From positions 996,795 through 1,060,794 of the forward strand of contig NW_003101669.1 in assembly GCF_000003855.2 (NCBI RefSeq): a DNA stretch of 64,000 bases, read 5' to 3'. The first letter of the stretch is position 1, and the number at the start of each line of letters is the position of its first letter. A model generated the notes under the pieces. It had not been told where the DNA came from, did not search any database, and saw nothing but the letters and a program-made list of their open reading frames with translations. The stretch is from Blastomyces gilchristii SLH14081. Lineage: Eukaryota; Ascomycota; Eurotiomycetes; Onygenales; Ajellomycetaceae. This document shows positions 1 to 12,300 of this stretch, in pieces. The translations under genes and the position numbers were made by a program.

Positions 1-1515
1 ATAATGCAAAGAGTCGCCGTGCGTTCCAAGCTGGTCGCCCCAAAATTTAGATCCATAGCTTCGGTTTTTGCTTACGCCACACAAATCCAGGGTTTTCTGT
101 CCATGATGAAATTTCCCCGTTTTCGTCGCCTTGTAAGGTGGAAGGAATGGCAATCAGCTTCCGTGCCGTTTGTGCTGAAAGGAAGGGCACGAGCCGCGCA
201 CTTTTTTTTTTATTTCTTGAAATACGAATTTCCCACCCAATTGTGATTTTATCTTTACTTTATGCTTCTTCTTTCTCTTTTTTCTTCCCTTTTCCTTTTC
301 TGATCTCCAAAAATCGTCACAGAGAGTAGCCAGCCCCTTAAGTTAGGTGTTAGCCGCTAGCTCCTTATTCAAAGTATCCTGTTCTCCGCGAAGAGCAGCA
401 AAAGCGAACAACGTTGCCAACGCTCGATATATAGGTGGAATTTCCAGTTATTGCGCAACAACTTTCCAAGGACTGGTTTCTCTGACACATGGAAGCCTGA
501 ACTCTTCATGCTTATTTGACCTGCGGTCGCTTTCCCTTTTATTTTTCCCTTCGCAACAATTTCTTACGTCAGCTATTAATTTGTAACTAATTAGCTACAG
601 AGTAACAAGTTATTTTAGTTACCTGTTATATTTCCTGCTGCGGACCCACAGTACTCCGTGGATGGATCCTGCAAACACCTTTCGCAAACGCCCTACCTTA
701 TACAGTTTAGCTTCACGTAAAATTGGCATTTCGTGTATTTAGTGCAAGCCATTATAAGCCACTATCACTGCAGTGGGTCTGTTTGTGCAATGTTTCCACA
801 CTGATCAATGTCATGAACTTATACAGCGTAGCGCTGAATGGCCTTCCTTATATGGTTAGTTAGACCCCTATTACATTTGATTATTACATAATCTGAATCT
901 GATTAGATATGTAATTTATCTGTAATATATATATAAAGTCAGTACAAAATCAAAATTACAGACAGACTCTAGCATCATGCGATAAACAGCCACAATCTGA
1001 GCATTTAAACTTAGATAGGAAGGCGACGCGTACTAAAAATTCCATGCAACTTGGCATTGCATCCATCCAGTACAGTACAACGCAAAATGCATGCAGCGCC
1101 GTCTGAGCTTCTTTTTTGAGTTTGAACTATTGCCTCCGCGTGCAGGCCAATTTCTGCCCTTGAAGATCGTTTTGTACACAGTAATCAACATGTCCAAGCA
1201 AACTAGGGAAAAAGGCCTACTCGAGCTTATCGATTTAAAACATTCGTGCACATAATAAAATGTTTTTGTAGCACACTGCTGCACACAAGCCTTGGTGTGC
1301 TAAGTATTGCAGAGCTAGTTCACATTAGAAAACCAATTCTACAGACAGATCACAATATAGTAGAATTGAATATTTTCATCATTATCATTCTTCTCTGTAA
1401 ATCATTAATTTGTACTCTGTAATAACTAACTTTTTATTTTTTTTTAAAAAAAAAATACTTATATAACTTATAAACTATTTAATTATTTTTAATGAATTTA
1501 ATAGTCATTTCTAAG
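1..1515. other. Gene-free left flank
   Basis: No gene is recognisable. About the first 850 bases have normal base composition with pyrimidine-rich stretches; after that the sequence becomes AT-rich. Short open frames here lack domain similarity and splice structure. By synteny the left MAT flank gene SLA2 would be expected further left, outside the window; this is inference. Confidence 0.5.
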
Positions 1516-2021
1516 TAGACTGGCCGCTGAGACCATGAATTTCACATTTGATCCCATTTGATCTGGTTCCATACATTTCTTGGCGTGAATTCCGCTGGGA
1601 CTGACTATCAAAAAAACATGCAAAGTAACTATATATCAGATCTTAAAATGAAATCATGACTTGAAAAAAATGAGAAAGTGATTTCATTTAGTCTCATTTA
1701 GTCTTATTCTTGGCATAAAGTTACTATTTTTAGACATTTTAAGGTTTTTTTTAGACTATTTTTAATTTTTTAAAAAGTAACACTTTTTGATAACACTTAA
1801 ATAAGATTTAAAGTTATTTAAAGTAATAAAAATAATTTAAATTGAGAAGTGAAAATCATAATCTTATTTGAAAAATGTGATAAGAGTAGACAGTAAGTCT
1901 TACTGAGATAGTATGAAACTACTATCTAATGTTAAAACTGTGTAATGAGATCAGTTAAATTAATAATAAGACTATTAAAAAATCTGATTCTGATCTCAGA
2001 CACAGTTACATGATCAGTCTA
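1516..2021 (+). mobile_element. hAT-type MITE, copy A
   Basis: Non-autonomous 506-bp element. It starts TAGACTGGCCG and ends CAGTCTA, giving a short imperfect terminal inverted repeat. It is flanked by a perfect 8-bp duplication, tttctaag, at 1508-1515 and 2022-2029, which is the hAT target-site length. A second copy of identical length lies at 25816-26321. The first ~100 bases also match the left end of the coding hAT element at 5231, so this is probably a deletion derivative of that family. It carries no coding capacity. Confidence 0.85.
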
Positions 2022-2528
2022 TTTCTAAGAGACTCTGAAGAGTCTGAACATGATTTAATTTTCTTTAAAAAGAGAAATTCTCAGTGTAAATATTGAATCT
2101 TAATGTTTTTAATATTAAGTAACTTAATACTATCATCTCTGATCTGATGTTTGAAAGAACTGATGAAAACTACGACTATAATAATAACAGTAAGTTATTT
2201 ATAGAGAGAGATTCTATTTAATAATTATAATGAATTTTTTTTTCTTTTTTTTCTTCTTCTCTTTTTTCTTCTTCTCTTTTTTCTTCTCTTTTTTCTTCTC
2301 TCTTTTCTTCATTTTTATCTTCATTTTTATTTTTTCTCTATATTTATCTCTTTCAAGTTTCTCTATCTTTATTTTTATCTTTATTTTTAGTGCTATATGC
2401 AATCTTCTATTTAATAGAATAGTTTAAATTAACTGTAAAAACTGTATAAATCTGCAGCTATATTCATACAAAATATAAAAAAAAAAATATTTACAGTTAA
2501 TTCTTTGATTGTAAGAACTGTATAAATC
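2022..2528. repeat. Low-complexity AT-rich spacer with polypyrimidine tract
   Basis: AT-rich spacer between the MITE and element E1. Roughly 2230-2400 is an almost pure T/C tract, which leaves long open frames of Phe/Ser on one strand and Lys/Glu on the other; these are compositional artefacts. A short motif, aactgtataaatct, occurs at about 2446 and again at about 2515, next to the E1 insertion site. Confidence 0.6.
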
Positions 2529-2533
2529 TATAG

Positions 2534-2842
2534 TGTGACGGGCTGCGCCCGATCAATTATATAGACTATTTCATTACACTTCACAGATTTCAATCACTTC
2601 ATTCTTGAACATGTACACTCTGATTCTCAGCTATTCTCAATTACTAATTCTCAGTCACTACAAACGCGCGTATATTCTCCCGCCTCGAAGCTTCATCACA
2701 TACATCATCATATACACATATAAATATTTATCTCAATTACTGATTCTCACACTTTCTCTTTCTTTTCTTCTCTAATGTTTTTATCTTTGTTATATAAGAT
2801 CTATTAATATTATATCAATCTATTCAGTATAGGTCTCTTACA
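2534..2842 (+). repeat. E1 5' LTR
   Basis: Starts TGTGACGGGCTGCGCCCGATC and ends CTTACA (TG...CA ends). It aligns along its whole length with 37062-37370. The left half keeps CpG sites that are mutated in the 3' copy, whereas the last ~25 bases are mutated here and intact in the 3' copy. Confidence 0.9.
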
Positions 2843-4827
2843 CTATAAAAACATTCATTATCTTCTTATTAGAAAATGATTATTCATGCATTATCTTCTT
2901 ATCAGAAACAATTATTTATCAAGAGATATTTAAACACATAATAATGTATAAGAAATAGAGAAACAGTTAAGCAGATATCAAGTTCTCAGATAAAAGCTGC
3001 TTATCAGTTACTCTGACTCTGTAATAAGATTTTATAAAGAGAATGTCAGTAAAAGACTCAAGAGTTCTGATACTCAGATATATGAGATATTTATATAATT
3101 ACACTTCTTCAAATTTCACAGATATCATACATCTGATAAATAATATAATTATATCTAATAATAATATAAAAGAATCTCTGAATATAAGTATAGATACAGT
3201 GTCACAGTAACTCTGAGTAATATTAAAACTATAATAACAATAAATAACTGATATACATGCAACTTAATAACATCAATATGAAGAGATTCAATAACTAACT
3301 TATATAATTTCAACATCTACAGAATCAAATATAAAAGCACTGAAAGAATACTTAGATACTTCTATATATTTCAATATTTCTAATCTCACTCTCTACTCAT
3401 CATGAAGAATGAAAATACTTATAAAACTGAGTATAGATGAAGATGCTATCAGTTTATTAATTAATCAAGATTAATATATTAATGAATAATTGAAAGATTG
3501 CATAAAACAGAAGTTTTATTCATAAATGAAAGTATATAAATCAGTGTTATAAATGCCTGATAATATCATGAAATATCTTAATATTCTGTTTCAAGACACT
3601 GTTATATAATAGAAAGTATTAGATTAGTTATAAAGTATCTGACAGAGAAATATTTCTCTTACAACATTTATTTCTGACTTTAATATCAAGATTCTAGAAG
3701 TAGATAATCAATCTTGAGAGAATTAAATGAAGATTAGCATGCTTAAGAAGACATTAACTTTCAAACTCTTATAAACTCTTATAAGTATAGATGAAGATCA
3801 GACTTATAAAGACTTCTGTACACAGCTTCAGACAATGAATAATCATCTTACTAAGCTCAAGAATATACAGAACAGTGATAGAAGATATTATATCTCAACA
3901 ACTTATATATCTGCACTAAGAAATAACAATAATACAGATATTATGAATTGAGTAGACTTAAATATCTATATATAAGCAAGAGTCTTTACTATCTGAATAG
4001 ACTTTCAAGTTTCTGAGATCACTTCTGAAGAAGTTACTGATTAATATTAATATGAAGTGTGTATTAACTGTAATCAATTAGAATACATTGCTTTCAACTG
4101 CTGATTAATCTATGTATCTTCATACTTAAGAGAAAGATCAGTGTCTTCTTATTCAAAGAATAAATCAGTATCTATCTATGTTAATCATGTTATATTAAAG
4201 AAAGATTCAGAAGATAACTATAAGAATGTCTCAGTGAAACAGAAAAAAGATTAGCTTCTGTTCAAATTTATAAACAGAAGCTTGAAGAGATCAGATAATA
4301 ATAATTTAAAGAGAAGATAATAATAAATACAATTCTTATATCTACTATAATTAATAATATATATAATATGAAAGTCATGATAGACAGCAGTCTATGTTAC
4401 TATATAATGATAAAATCTTCAGTTATAAGATATTATAATCTTTAGTATATCTCTTTATCAAAACCTCAACTTCTTACAGAATTTGATAATTTAAAAGACA
4501 TTTATACTCATTACATGATAAAGCTGATCATGAATGTGAAAGAACATTAATATAAAGATATCTATGTATATAAAGTTGATAATCTTGATTATAATCTTAT
4601 ATTAGAACTTATCTGACTATCTGAATAAAACATCTTATTAAATACTTGAAACAGAAGCTTGATATTCTCTAATAATAATAGAATTTATAAAGATAATATT
4701 TATAAAACTATTGATCTGACACAGATCTCTATCAATATCTATAAAATACTCAGAAAAAGAAGTTGCTGAAAGAATCACTGATAGTAGAATCATATATTAA
4801 TCTATTTCACTAGTCTGACTGATATTA
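2843..4827 (+). pseudogene. E1 gag-protease remnant
   Basis: Decayed coding region directly after the E1 5' LTR. Around 4060-4101 a retroviral zinc knuckle can be read (C-x2-C-x9-C) in which the expected His is Tyr, consistent with a C-to-T change. Around 4375 a short 'MIDSS' stretch resembles the DSG centre of an aspartic protease. Frames are broken by many TGA and TAA codons, so no protein can be made. The region ends where E2 has inserted. Confidence 0.65.
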
Positions 4828-5005
4828 TGTGGTTCGGAAGAACGTACGATCATCGGATAATAACGCGGCCGCTTCCGAACTACTAGCGTACGAATGTAAA
4901 GGGGGTCATAGCGGCCACTAATTAATTTAGTGTACAAGATTCAATATATAAGAAGCCGGCGTATGCCTGTAATCATACACTGACTTAAGCAACCTTTGAA
5001 TCACA
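4828..5005 (+). repeat. E2 5' LTR
   Basis: 178 bp, matching 25488-25665. The outer (left) half retains many CpGs, including a NotI-like GCGGCCGC; the inner half has them converted to TG or CA. The 3' LTR shows the mirror image. Confidence 0.88.
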
Positions 5006-6777
5006 TCTGGTAGCATGTCTAAAAACTGGTGAGAAGTGCAGACTTCTTCAGAATGTGATAATTTCATCTACAAAGCAATTCATAGTTATCATGCCAGTGT
5101 GGTTCTAGAATGTCTCAAAAGATAGTGTATGAAGAGTAGTAAGCAGAAGAGTATCTGATTGATACTGCTTCACTTATTAAGGAAAAACTTCACACTCAGG
5201 CAAATGCCACATATGCAAACAGATGAGGTGTAGACTGGCTGCTGGGACCATGAATTTCACATTTAATCTCATTTGATCTGGTCTTATACATTTCTTGGCG
5301 TGAGTCCCACCAGGACCAAGCCTCAAAAAAATCTGAAAATGGACCATTTCTGAGAGAAATGATGTGAAAAATGACCAGATTTAATTCAAGAATAGTGAAA
5401 TGAGAGTAATTTTTCAGAATAAACTGTGAAAGATAATCATTCTTTTAAAATCAGAATGAGACTGAGACTGAAGATTAAAATCAGTCTTATTCAGTTTATT
5501 CAGTGATTACTTATATAATCAGAATTTGATAATAATTATTGATAACACTCATGAAACAACTAAATACATTCTTGTACAAGTTTATTCTTCACTTTCTCAT
5601 GAAAACTATACTTCTCTGATATACTGTGATCAGAGGTATTAAACTGTCTGATAATTTCATGTTTTATAATCATGAGTTTCTTGATTGTTTCTTCTTATAA
5701 TTGTTCTCAGTGATAGTGATAAATATCTTGACTTGAGTTGAACTTTCACTTCATTCTCATCTCTGTCAATGAAATTGCTAGAATATCATATATCATCAGT
5801 GTAACAGTTGAATATATACTCTTAATAATTTTTCATAACTCTAGAATTGATTTGACATGTAAATTCATCAGATCATCTTGAAGATAGCAGTCAAATTCAG
5901 TTTTATAAGTATGTAGTTTTGCCTGATTTTCAGTTGTAATCAATGTATGCAAGTTCTGTTTCAAAGTTAGTATTATAGTTCTATGTGATATAAAGTGTTA
6001 TCAAAGATTATTACTTACTAGAGAATTGTATTCCACTGTCTTCATATCTTGAATATCTGCTTATTCAAATCTCTGATAGTTGACATTGTAGTAGTCTTGA
6101 GCTAATTTAATATATGAGTCTTATTTCTTCTCTGTTTAATCTTGAGAAGTGTAGATATTAACTTAACAGAAGAAATCTAGTAGAGCTGCTATAGCATAGT
6201 ACTCTGTAAAAGATTGTTCTGTTTTGCTGTAGTAATATATCAGTTTATTTCTTACAGTAATAATAGCCTGTACTATAGCATTATTTCAGACTGAATTTCT
6301 TTTTAAGTGATTCAACTGCTTCTTAAAATAAGTAAATAAACTGTTATACACTTATCAGACTGACTGCAGTATTAATATATGAGTGATTAAGACTGTCTTT
6401 ATTATCTTATAAAACTGAAATAGTAAATCAATCATATATTTTAACTGAGTTCACTTCATATTAGAAAGTTTCAATATCTGAATCTTTTTCTGATCAGAGT
6501 GTTGCACTCAATGATTAATCATCTGATATAATTAAAGAGTCTGAACAGTTATTTTATATGTTGAACTTCACTGTATTCTAACATTCTGTATTATATTCAG
6601 TGATGTGACTGATTTGTTTATTTATTGAATATCATGAAATTATTGTTATTATTTAGAAGAGGTATAAATCATATTAGCAATGTTTTGAATCTATAATATT
6701 TAAATTATTAGTTAATCTATTCAAAATTAACAGTAGTATTATTAAAAAGCATTATTAAAAAGTAATATTAAAAAGTG

Positions 6778-7352
6778 TTATTAAAAAACATTATCTTTTA
6801 TAAAGTGAATGTAAAAGTTACTTGAGTAATTACTTTCATCTCATTCTTATCTCAAGAATTAGTCATCTCATTATTCTTCATCTCAATATTAAAATTCTTT
6901 ATTAGTGTTTATATTACAAGTTGAACCACATAAGTAATGCAGAGAATATAACCTTATTTATGCCCCGGTGGCCGAATGGTTAATGCGGCCACCCGGTAGC
7001 GCCTTGGCGTGGGAAACCAAGGCGCGTGGGTTCGAAACCCGCAGGGGATACATTAAATCCGGAACTCAAGCACCTCAGGTTTCTAATAAATACAGAGGTG
7101 TACAAATCGCTTCAATGAATCACTCTATGTTCCTGGGCTGAGAAGTTATTATCGCATGTATCTAATTGTCACTTCTTATTAAAAAACATTATCTTTTATT
7201 ATCTTGGCGTGGTCTCAGTAATTACTTTCATCTCATTCTTATCTCAAGAATCAGTCATCTCATTATTCTTCATCTCAATGTTAAGATTCTTTATCAGTGT
7301 TTATATTACAAGTTGAATCACATGAGCAATGCAGAGAATATGACCTTGTTTA
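6778..7352. repeat. Direct duplication of ~180 bp flanking a tRNA-like island
   Basis: The segment ~6778-6959 recurs at ~7171-7352. Shared parts are ttattaaaaaacattatc at the start and a run ending gcagagaatat(a/g)acctt. The copies differ at scattered transition sites and by one ~20-base replaced stretch near their left ends. Between them lies a GC-rich tRNA-like block. The duplication sits within the hAT remnant. Confidence 0.7.
6961..7049 (+). other. tRNA-like sequence / possible tRNA-derived SINE head
   Basis: GC-rich island in mutated AT-rich DNA. It contains a good internal Pol III A box (TGGCCGAATGG, ~6969) and B box (GGTTCGAAACC, ~7029). The D arm (GCC/GGC) and T arm (GTGGG-TTCGAAA-CCCGC) can be drawn. 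The acceptor strands pair poorly, and the middle holds an over-long hairpin (CGCCTTGG...CCAAGGCG) rather than a normal anticodon arm. I therefore do not call a functional tRNA. A tRNA-derived SINE or tRNA pseudogene fits better; the following ~120 bp to about 7170 could be its unrelated tail. Confidence 0.5.
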
Positions 7353-8668
7353 CTATTTCAGAAATGCAAGCCAATTTTTGCTTCAAGCTCTTCATCATAG
7401 TATAGTTATTCACAGCATTATCAGTTGTAATTATAAGAAGACTGAGACTAATATCTCAATAGTCATTTTTAATCACAGTCATTAATATCTCTGCTATATA
7501 ATTCTCAGTATGACTACTGATTAATAATTCAAATTCAATTAATATCTCTTAATAAGTTCAGTTCTCATCAATGTAATAACATGTAACTTTTATAAATACA
7601 AGATTATTTGTACTAGTTCATACATTCACTGTGAGAGACACTCTTTGATGATTCTTCATCTCTGATTCTAGATATTGTATATTGACTTTGTAGTATGTCT
7701 CAAGATTGAACCAAAGACAGGATTAATGTGAAATATAAAGATTTGAATTAAGTATTTGAAGAAGTGTTCAGAATTCAGAGTTTTCAATTGATTAAAGAGA
7801 AAGATTCAGAGATATACACATGTGAAGTAATTATTCACAGAAGTTATCAGATGAGAGTTATGAAATCAGAGTACTGATACAGAGTTGTTTTTACATAATT
7901 TTCTTTAAATTAGAAAGTTAGTATTATCAAAAATTGTTATCTGATAGAGTAACTTATCAGCTCAGTAGTAATTTTCTGATTATTTTTCTTTTATTATCTG
8001 TATTCTGATAACTTCAGATGTCAGAAAATTTCTTCAGAGTTATAATTAGTTTATGATGAATGTTTCTGAATAAAGTTACAGTGATTGTAGTAGAGAGATA
8101 GCTCTTCAGTAATCTATAATACAATCTGTTAATAATTATTTCATAGTTTATCTTGATATTTGTGTTGAGTTTTTCATAAATTTCATGACCTGAAATCAGA
8201 TGTGAAGAATGAAGTAATTATTTATTATAATTAAAAGAGAGCATTCTGTGTTGAATTGTAAATAATATAAACTTTGTGATTTATAGTGATTTCTTAAAGA
8301 GTTTGTGAATCTTCAATAGAAGTAAAAGAAGTGAAAGAAGTGAATTCAGAAAACATGATAATAATTTAAGAAAGATGATAATTTATTTTCAATAACTAAT
8401 CACTGATGTGTGTAAGAAGAATTAATATAAGAGAAAATAATTTTGTTTCTTAGCTTAGTTATAATTTTAGTACTAACTCAGATTGAATATCATTGATATA
8501 TAAAAGTAAATAAACAATCTTGATTAATCTCTGTCATATTTCTTGAAATATATTAATATTGTGAAAGAGAGTGTTACTAAATTATATTATTAGATGATAT
8601 CATTAAAAATATATTAATATTATGAATATCAATATTGAAAAAATGTTGATACTTATACATTATAGTAA

Positions 8669-9202
8669 TGTCACGCTCCCAGCCGCGCCAAGGCTCTGTT
8701 GCGGTTTCACACAGCTCATCACTTTCATGTGGATGATTTCATTCTGTACAAACCAGTTTTCAATCACTTTATGACATCATTTGAATATATCATAGAAAGA
8801 TTCAATTGATGAATATGAGAACCTCACTTCTATATGAGATCAGCAGATTACTCTTTCTTGACAATGAGACACTGCTGAAATATCACTTCAGCTATTCTTG
8901 CTTATGAAATGAGAGAAGAGTATTCACTCATTATCTATATAGAATAGCTAGATGCTGACTTCTTATCAAAGAAGTCAGTAATTCATTTTTTCTCTGTTGA
9001 GAATATATATAAGAGTTACTGCATGTCTCATACAATTTTCTTAGTATATAAAGTATCATATCTGTGATATTCTTGTAATAACTCTGTAGCCTATAAGCTT
9101 GCTATTCAAGCAAGATAGTCAAGCTCACTTATACAGCTTCTTAAACAACTATCTCTATATAATATCACTGACTAGTCACTGCTTCAGTTTCATCACATTA
9201 CA
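8669..9202 (+). repeat. E3 5' LTR
   Basis: 534 bp, beginning TGTCACGCTCCCAGCCGCGC and ending CATTACA. The first ~45 bases keep CpG-rich sequence that is lost in the 3' copy at 15928. Confidence 0.9.
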
Positions 9203-9331
9203 ATTTAAATCACTTAACCTGATTATAAGTTTAAATCAGTCAAGCTTTAACAGACTGATATAATCTCATACATCTATACTGAGACTGATCTGACCTCACT
9301 CTCTGAAGGAAATATTACATCATTTTCTAGA

Positions 9332-12300
9332 GTGTGTACATCTCTACTTCAGCAGAAATCCAAGATTTCTGAATCTGCTGCACATTTTAATATGAGCTCT
9401 TCAATCACTCTGTCATCACCGCGGCCTCTACACACCTATATCTATTATAAAGATAGAGAGATTAAGATCAGAGATTCTCTGAGATATAAGAAAAACATCT
9501 TGTCTGAATTCCACAGCTTTATTCATATTCTTGAACAGAAATTCCACCTTAATTTAAGCTAGTATAATACTCATGAGATATGAGTAATATACATCATCAA
9601 CCTTCTTGAAGACATCTCTGTGACTACTTGAGCTACTAAGAAGAGAGAGCTTGAGTATATCAATACTGTCATGACTTGAGAAGAATTCAAGAACTTTCTA
9701 CTAAATTAAATTAAAGATCACTGTAATCACAGCTTCACAGCAGTATAGTGATTCAACTCATTATATCAATGAGATGATGAGAATTCTTTCAATTTCAATG
9801 TAAGATTCAAAGAATATTGAGAGAAATTGACTGATGATTTGAATTAATTAAAAACACAGCTTTATCTCATGAAGCTGACTCACAAGGTGTGAATAATGAT
9901 ATTATAATATCAGAGTTCATTAATCAATTGTACTGAGCTTGTTAATCTGGCTTTTCAGATCTATTTGAATAATCAATTCTCTGAGAAAAAGACTAATAAG
10001 ATCTCTTCTAAGTAATTAATAACAGAATCTAAACAGCACTGTGATAGCTTCAGTGTGAAGAAAGTAAAGAAGAATTTCAAGTATTCTGATTCTTCACTCA
10101 CTGTGAAGAAATATTAAAAAAGATTTGATAAAGATCTCTATTTCAACTGCAGAGCTGATGAACACTATATCAGTGATTGTAAGAAGCTGAAGAAGAGAAG
10201 AAACTGAGAAGATATCTTCTCAAAGTTAACTCCTCTTCTGATAAATGTATTCATGAAAGATAATAAAGAGAAAGAAATGAAGAATTAATAATTCTCATAT
10301 CTCTGAGTTCATATTATAATTACAATACATACTCTGAATGAGAAGATATTAGTGAGATATCTACTTAACTTCAGAGCAGATACTAACTTCATATTCTATT
10401 TCTTTTCTTTAATAAAGAGTTAAAAGAAGATAGATCTGTCAGATTATATAAAATTTACTGATGAAATGAAATATCATTATTTTGATATAATTCAAGTGAA
10501 GTGTGTAGTCACAGACTCAGAAGAAATCTTTAAGAAGAGCAGTCTGCTTCTTCATACAGTTAATATTATAGATGAGAATGTTATTCTAGATCTTCTATAA
10601 TTGAGAGAAAACAATTCTCTCATTAACTGAGTTATTCAGATGTGATGATATTATCTTACTGATGAAGAGACAGTGATAGAGAAATCTGAAGAGTTTCATC
10701 AGAAGAATCTTGAGAAAAAGATTGAGTTAATATACTGTATAGCAGATGATTGAGACTTGAGAACAGATGAAGAAGTCATCACTCTTACTGCAAGATTAAC
10801 AGCAGTATCTGTTATTAAAGACAGATATATATGACATCTCTTTACAGATTTTAAGAATGTCTTTTTGAAAAGAGAAGCAGTGAAGTTTCCTGATATCAAG
10901 ATATAATATAAGATTCATCTTGAAGACAGTGTAATAATACTGTACAGATCTCTTTACAACTTATCTGTAAAAGAATTGAATATTCTACACAAATATCTTG
11001 AAGAAGCACAATTAAAGAACTGAATATATTCATCAAAGAGTTCAGCAGAGATGTCTATACTCTTTATACTCAAGAAGAATAATAGACTATATCTATGCAT
11101 AGACTACAGAGGCCTTAATAAGATGACAGTTAAGAATTACTATTTATTACTATTAATTGACAAGATAATTAATCAATTATCTGAAGCAAAGATATTCTCA
11201 AAGATTAATATACAGAATATCTATCATAGAATCAGAGTTAATGAAGATGATATTTGAAAAACAGCTTTTCATATCAAGTACAGTAATTTTAAATATCTTG
11301 TTTTATCTTTTGATCTTTATAATGCTTCAGTCATCTTTCAGATCTATATAAATGAGATGCTGTGAGACCTTGTTAATGTCTTCTATATAGTATACTTGAA
11401 TGATATTCTAATCTTCTCAAAAACAGAGAAAGAATATGATACTTATATTTGAGAAGTGTTGAGTCACTTGAGACAGTATTAACTCTATACAAATACTGAA
11501 AAATGCTCATTCTACATGCAGAAGATTGATTTCTTAGATTATATTATTAAGATAAATGACATTTCAATGAACAGAAGCCAGGTCTTTATTATTAAGAACT
11601 GACTAATACTGCAGATATATTATAAGATATAGATATTTCTAGAATTTATAAATTTCTACAGATAATTCATCTATACATATTCACAGATTACTGTCTCTCT
11701 TACAGATCTGTTAAAGAGAAGTGTGAAAGACAGAAAAATAGAACTGTTTATTCTCACTCAAGATACTGTGTAGATATTTGCAGAATTAAAACAAGCTTTT
11801 ACAGATGTTATAATACTGAATCACTTTAACTCTGACTTACTCAGTCAGTGTAAGACTGATGTATTCAGAAATGAAATCTATGAAATCTTTTCACAGTTAA
11901 CACTGAAGGCCTTTCAATGTTGAAAGAATCAGAGAATAATTATCTCTGAGAAAACAGACAATGAATTGTCTGTGAAAGAAGACTTTTTTATAAAGTCTAT
12001 AAGACACTGTGAATAAAGATCAGTGATCTTCTTTTTCAAGAAGTTATTACTCACACAGAGAAGGTATGATACTCATGATTAGAAGATGTTAGTAATTATT
12101 GAATTCTTTAAGATTTGATAATATTATCTTCAGAATAGTAAGTACTCAGTACAAGTTCTCACTGATTATATAAATCTATGTTACTTCTTGACAACAAAGA
12201 GCTTGATAGAATGTCAAGCCAGATGAGTAGAGCTGCTTTCAGAGTATGATTTCTATATTCAATATTATTCAGATCAGCTTAATCTCACTAACACACTGTT

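Larger units (their letters stand above)
5231..8400 (-). pseudogene. Decayed hAT transposon with transposase remnant
   Basis: The left end (TAGACTGGCTGCTGGGACC) matches the 506-bp MITEs. On the minus strand a conceptual translation, broken by stops, gives hAT transposase features. These include a 'YNSLFTYFKKQLNHLKR'-like stretch around 6.3 kb and, near 5.6-5.8 kb, the C-terminal hATC dimerisation region (ILEL-stop-KIIKSIY...LMIYDILAIS). There W codons have become TGA. The N-terminus should lie toward 8.4 kb. I could not find the right terminus or its target duplication (atgaggtg is expected from 5223-5230), so the end given is approximate. E3 may have cut through or landed just beside it. Confidence 0.75.

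Noticed and set aside
1033..1284. 83-codon minus-strand frame in the left flank
   Set aside because: No domain, poor coding character, adjacent to AT-rich repeats.
2214..2427. Overlapping open frames on both strands (poly-Phe/Ser and poly-Lys/Glu)
   Set aside because: They are created by an almost pure T/C tract; no coding signal.
6961..7049. Functional tRNA gene
   Set aside because: A and B boxes are good, but the acceptor stem mispairs and there is no 7-base anticodon loop in the right place.
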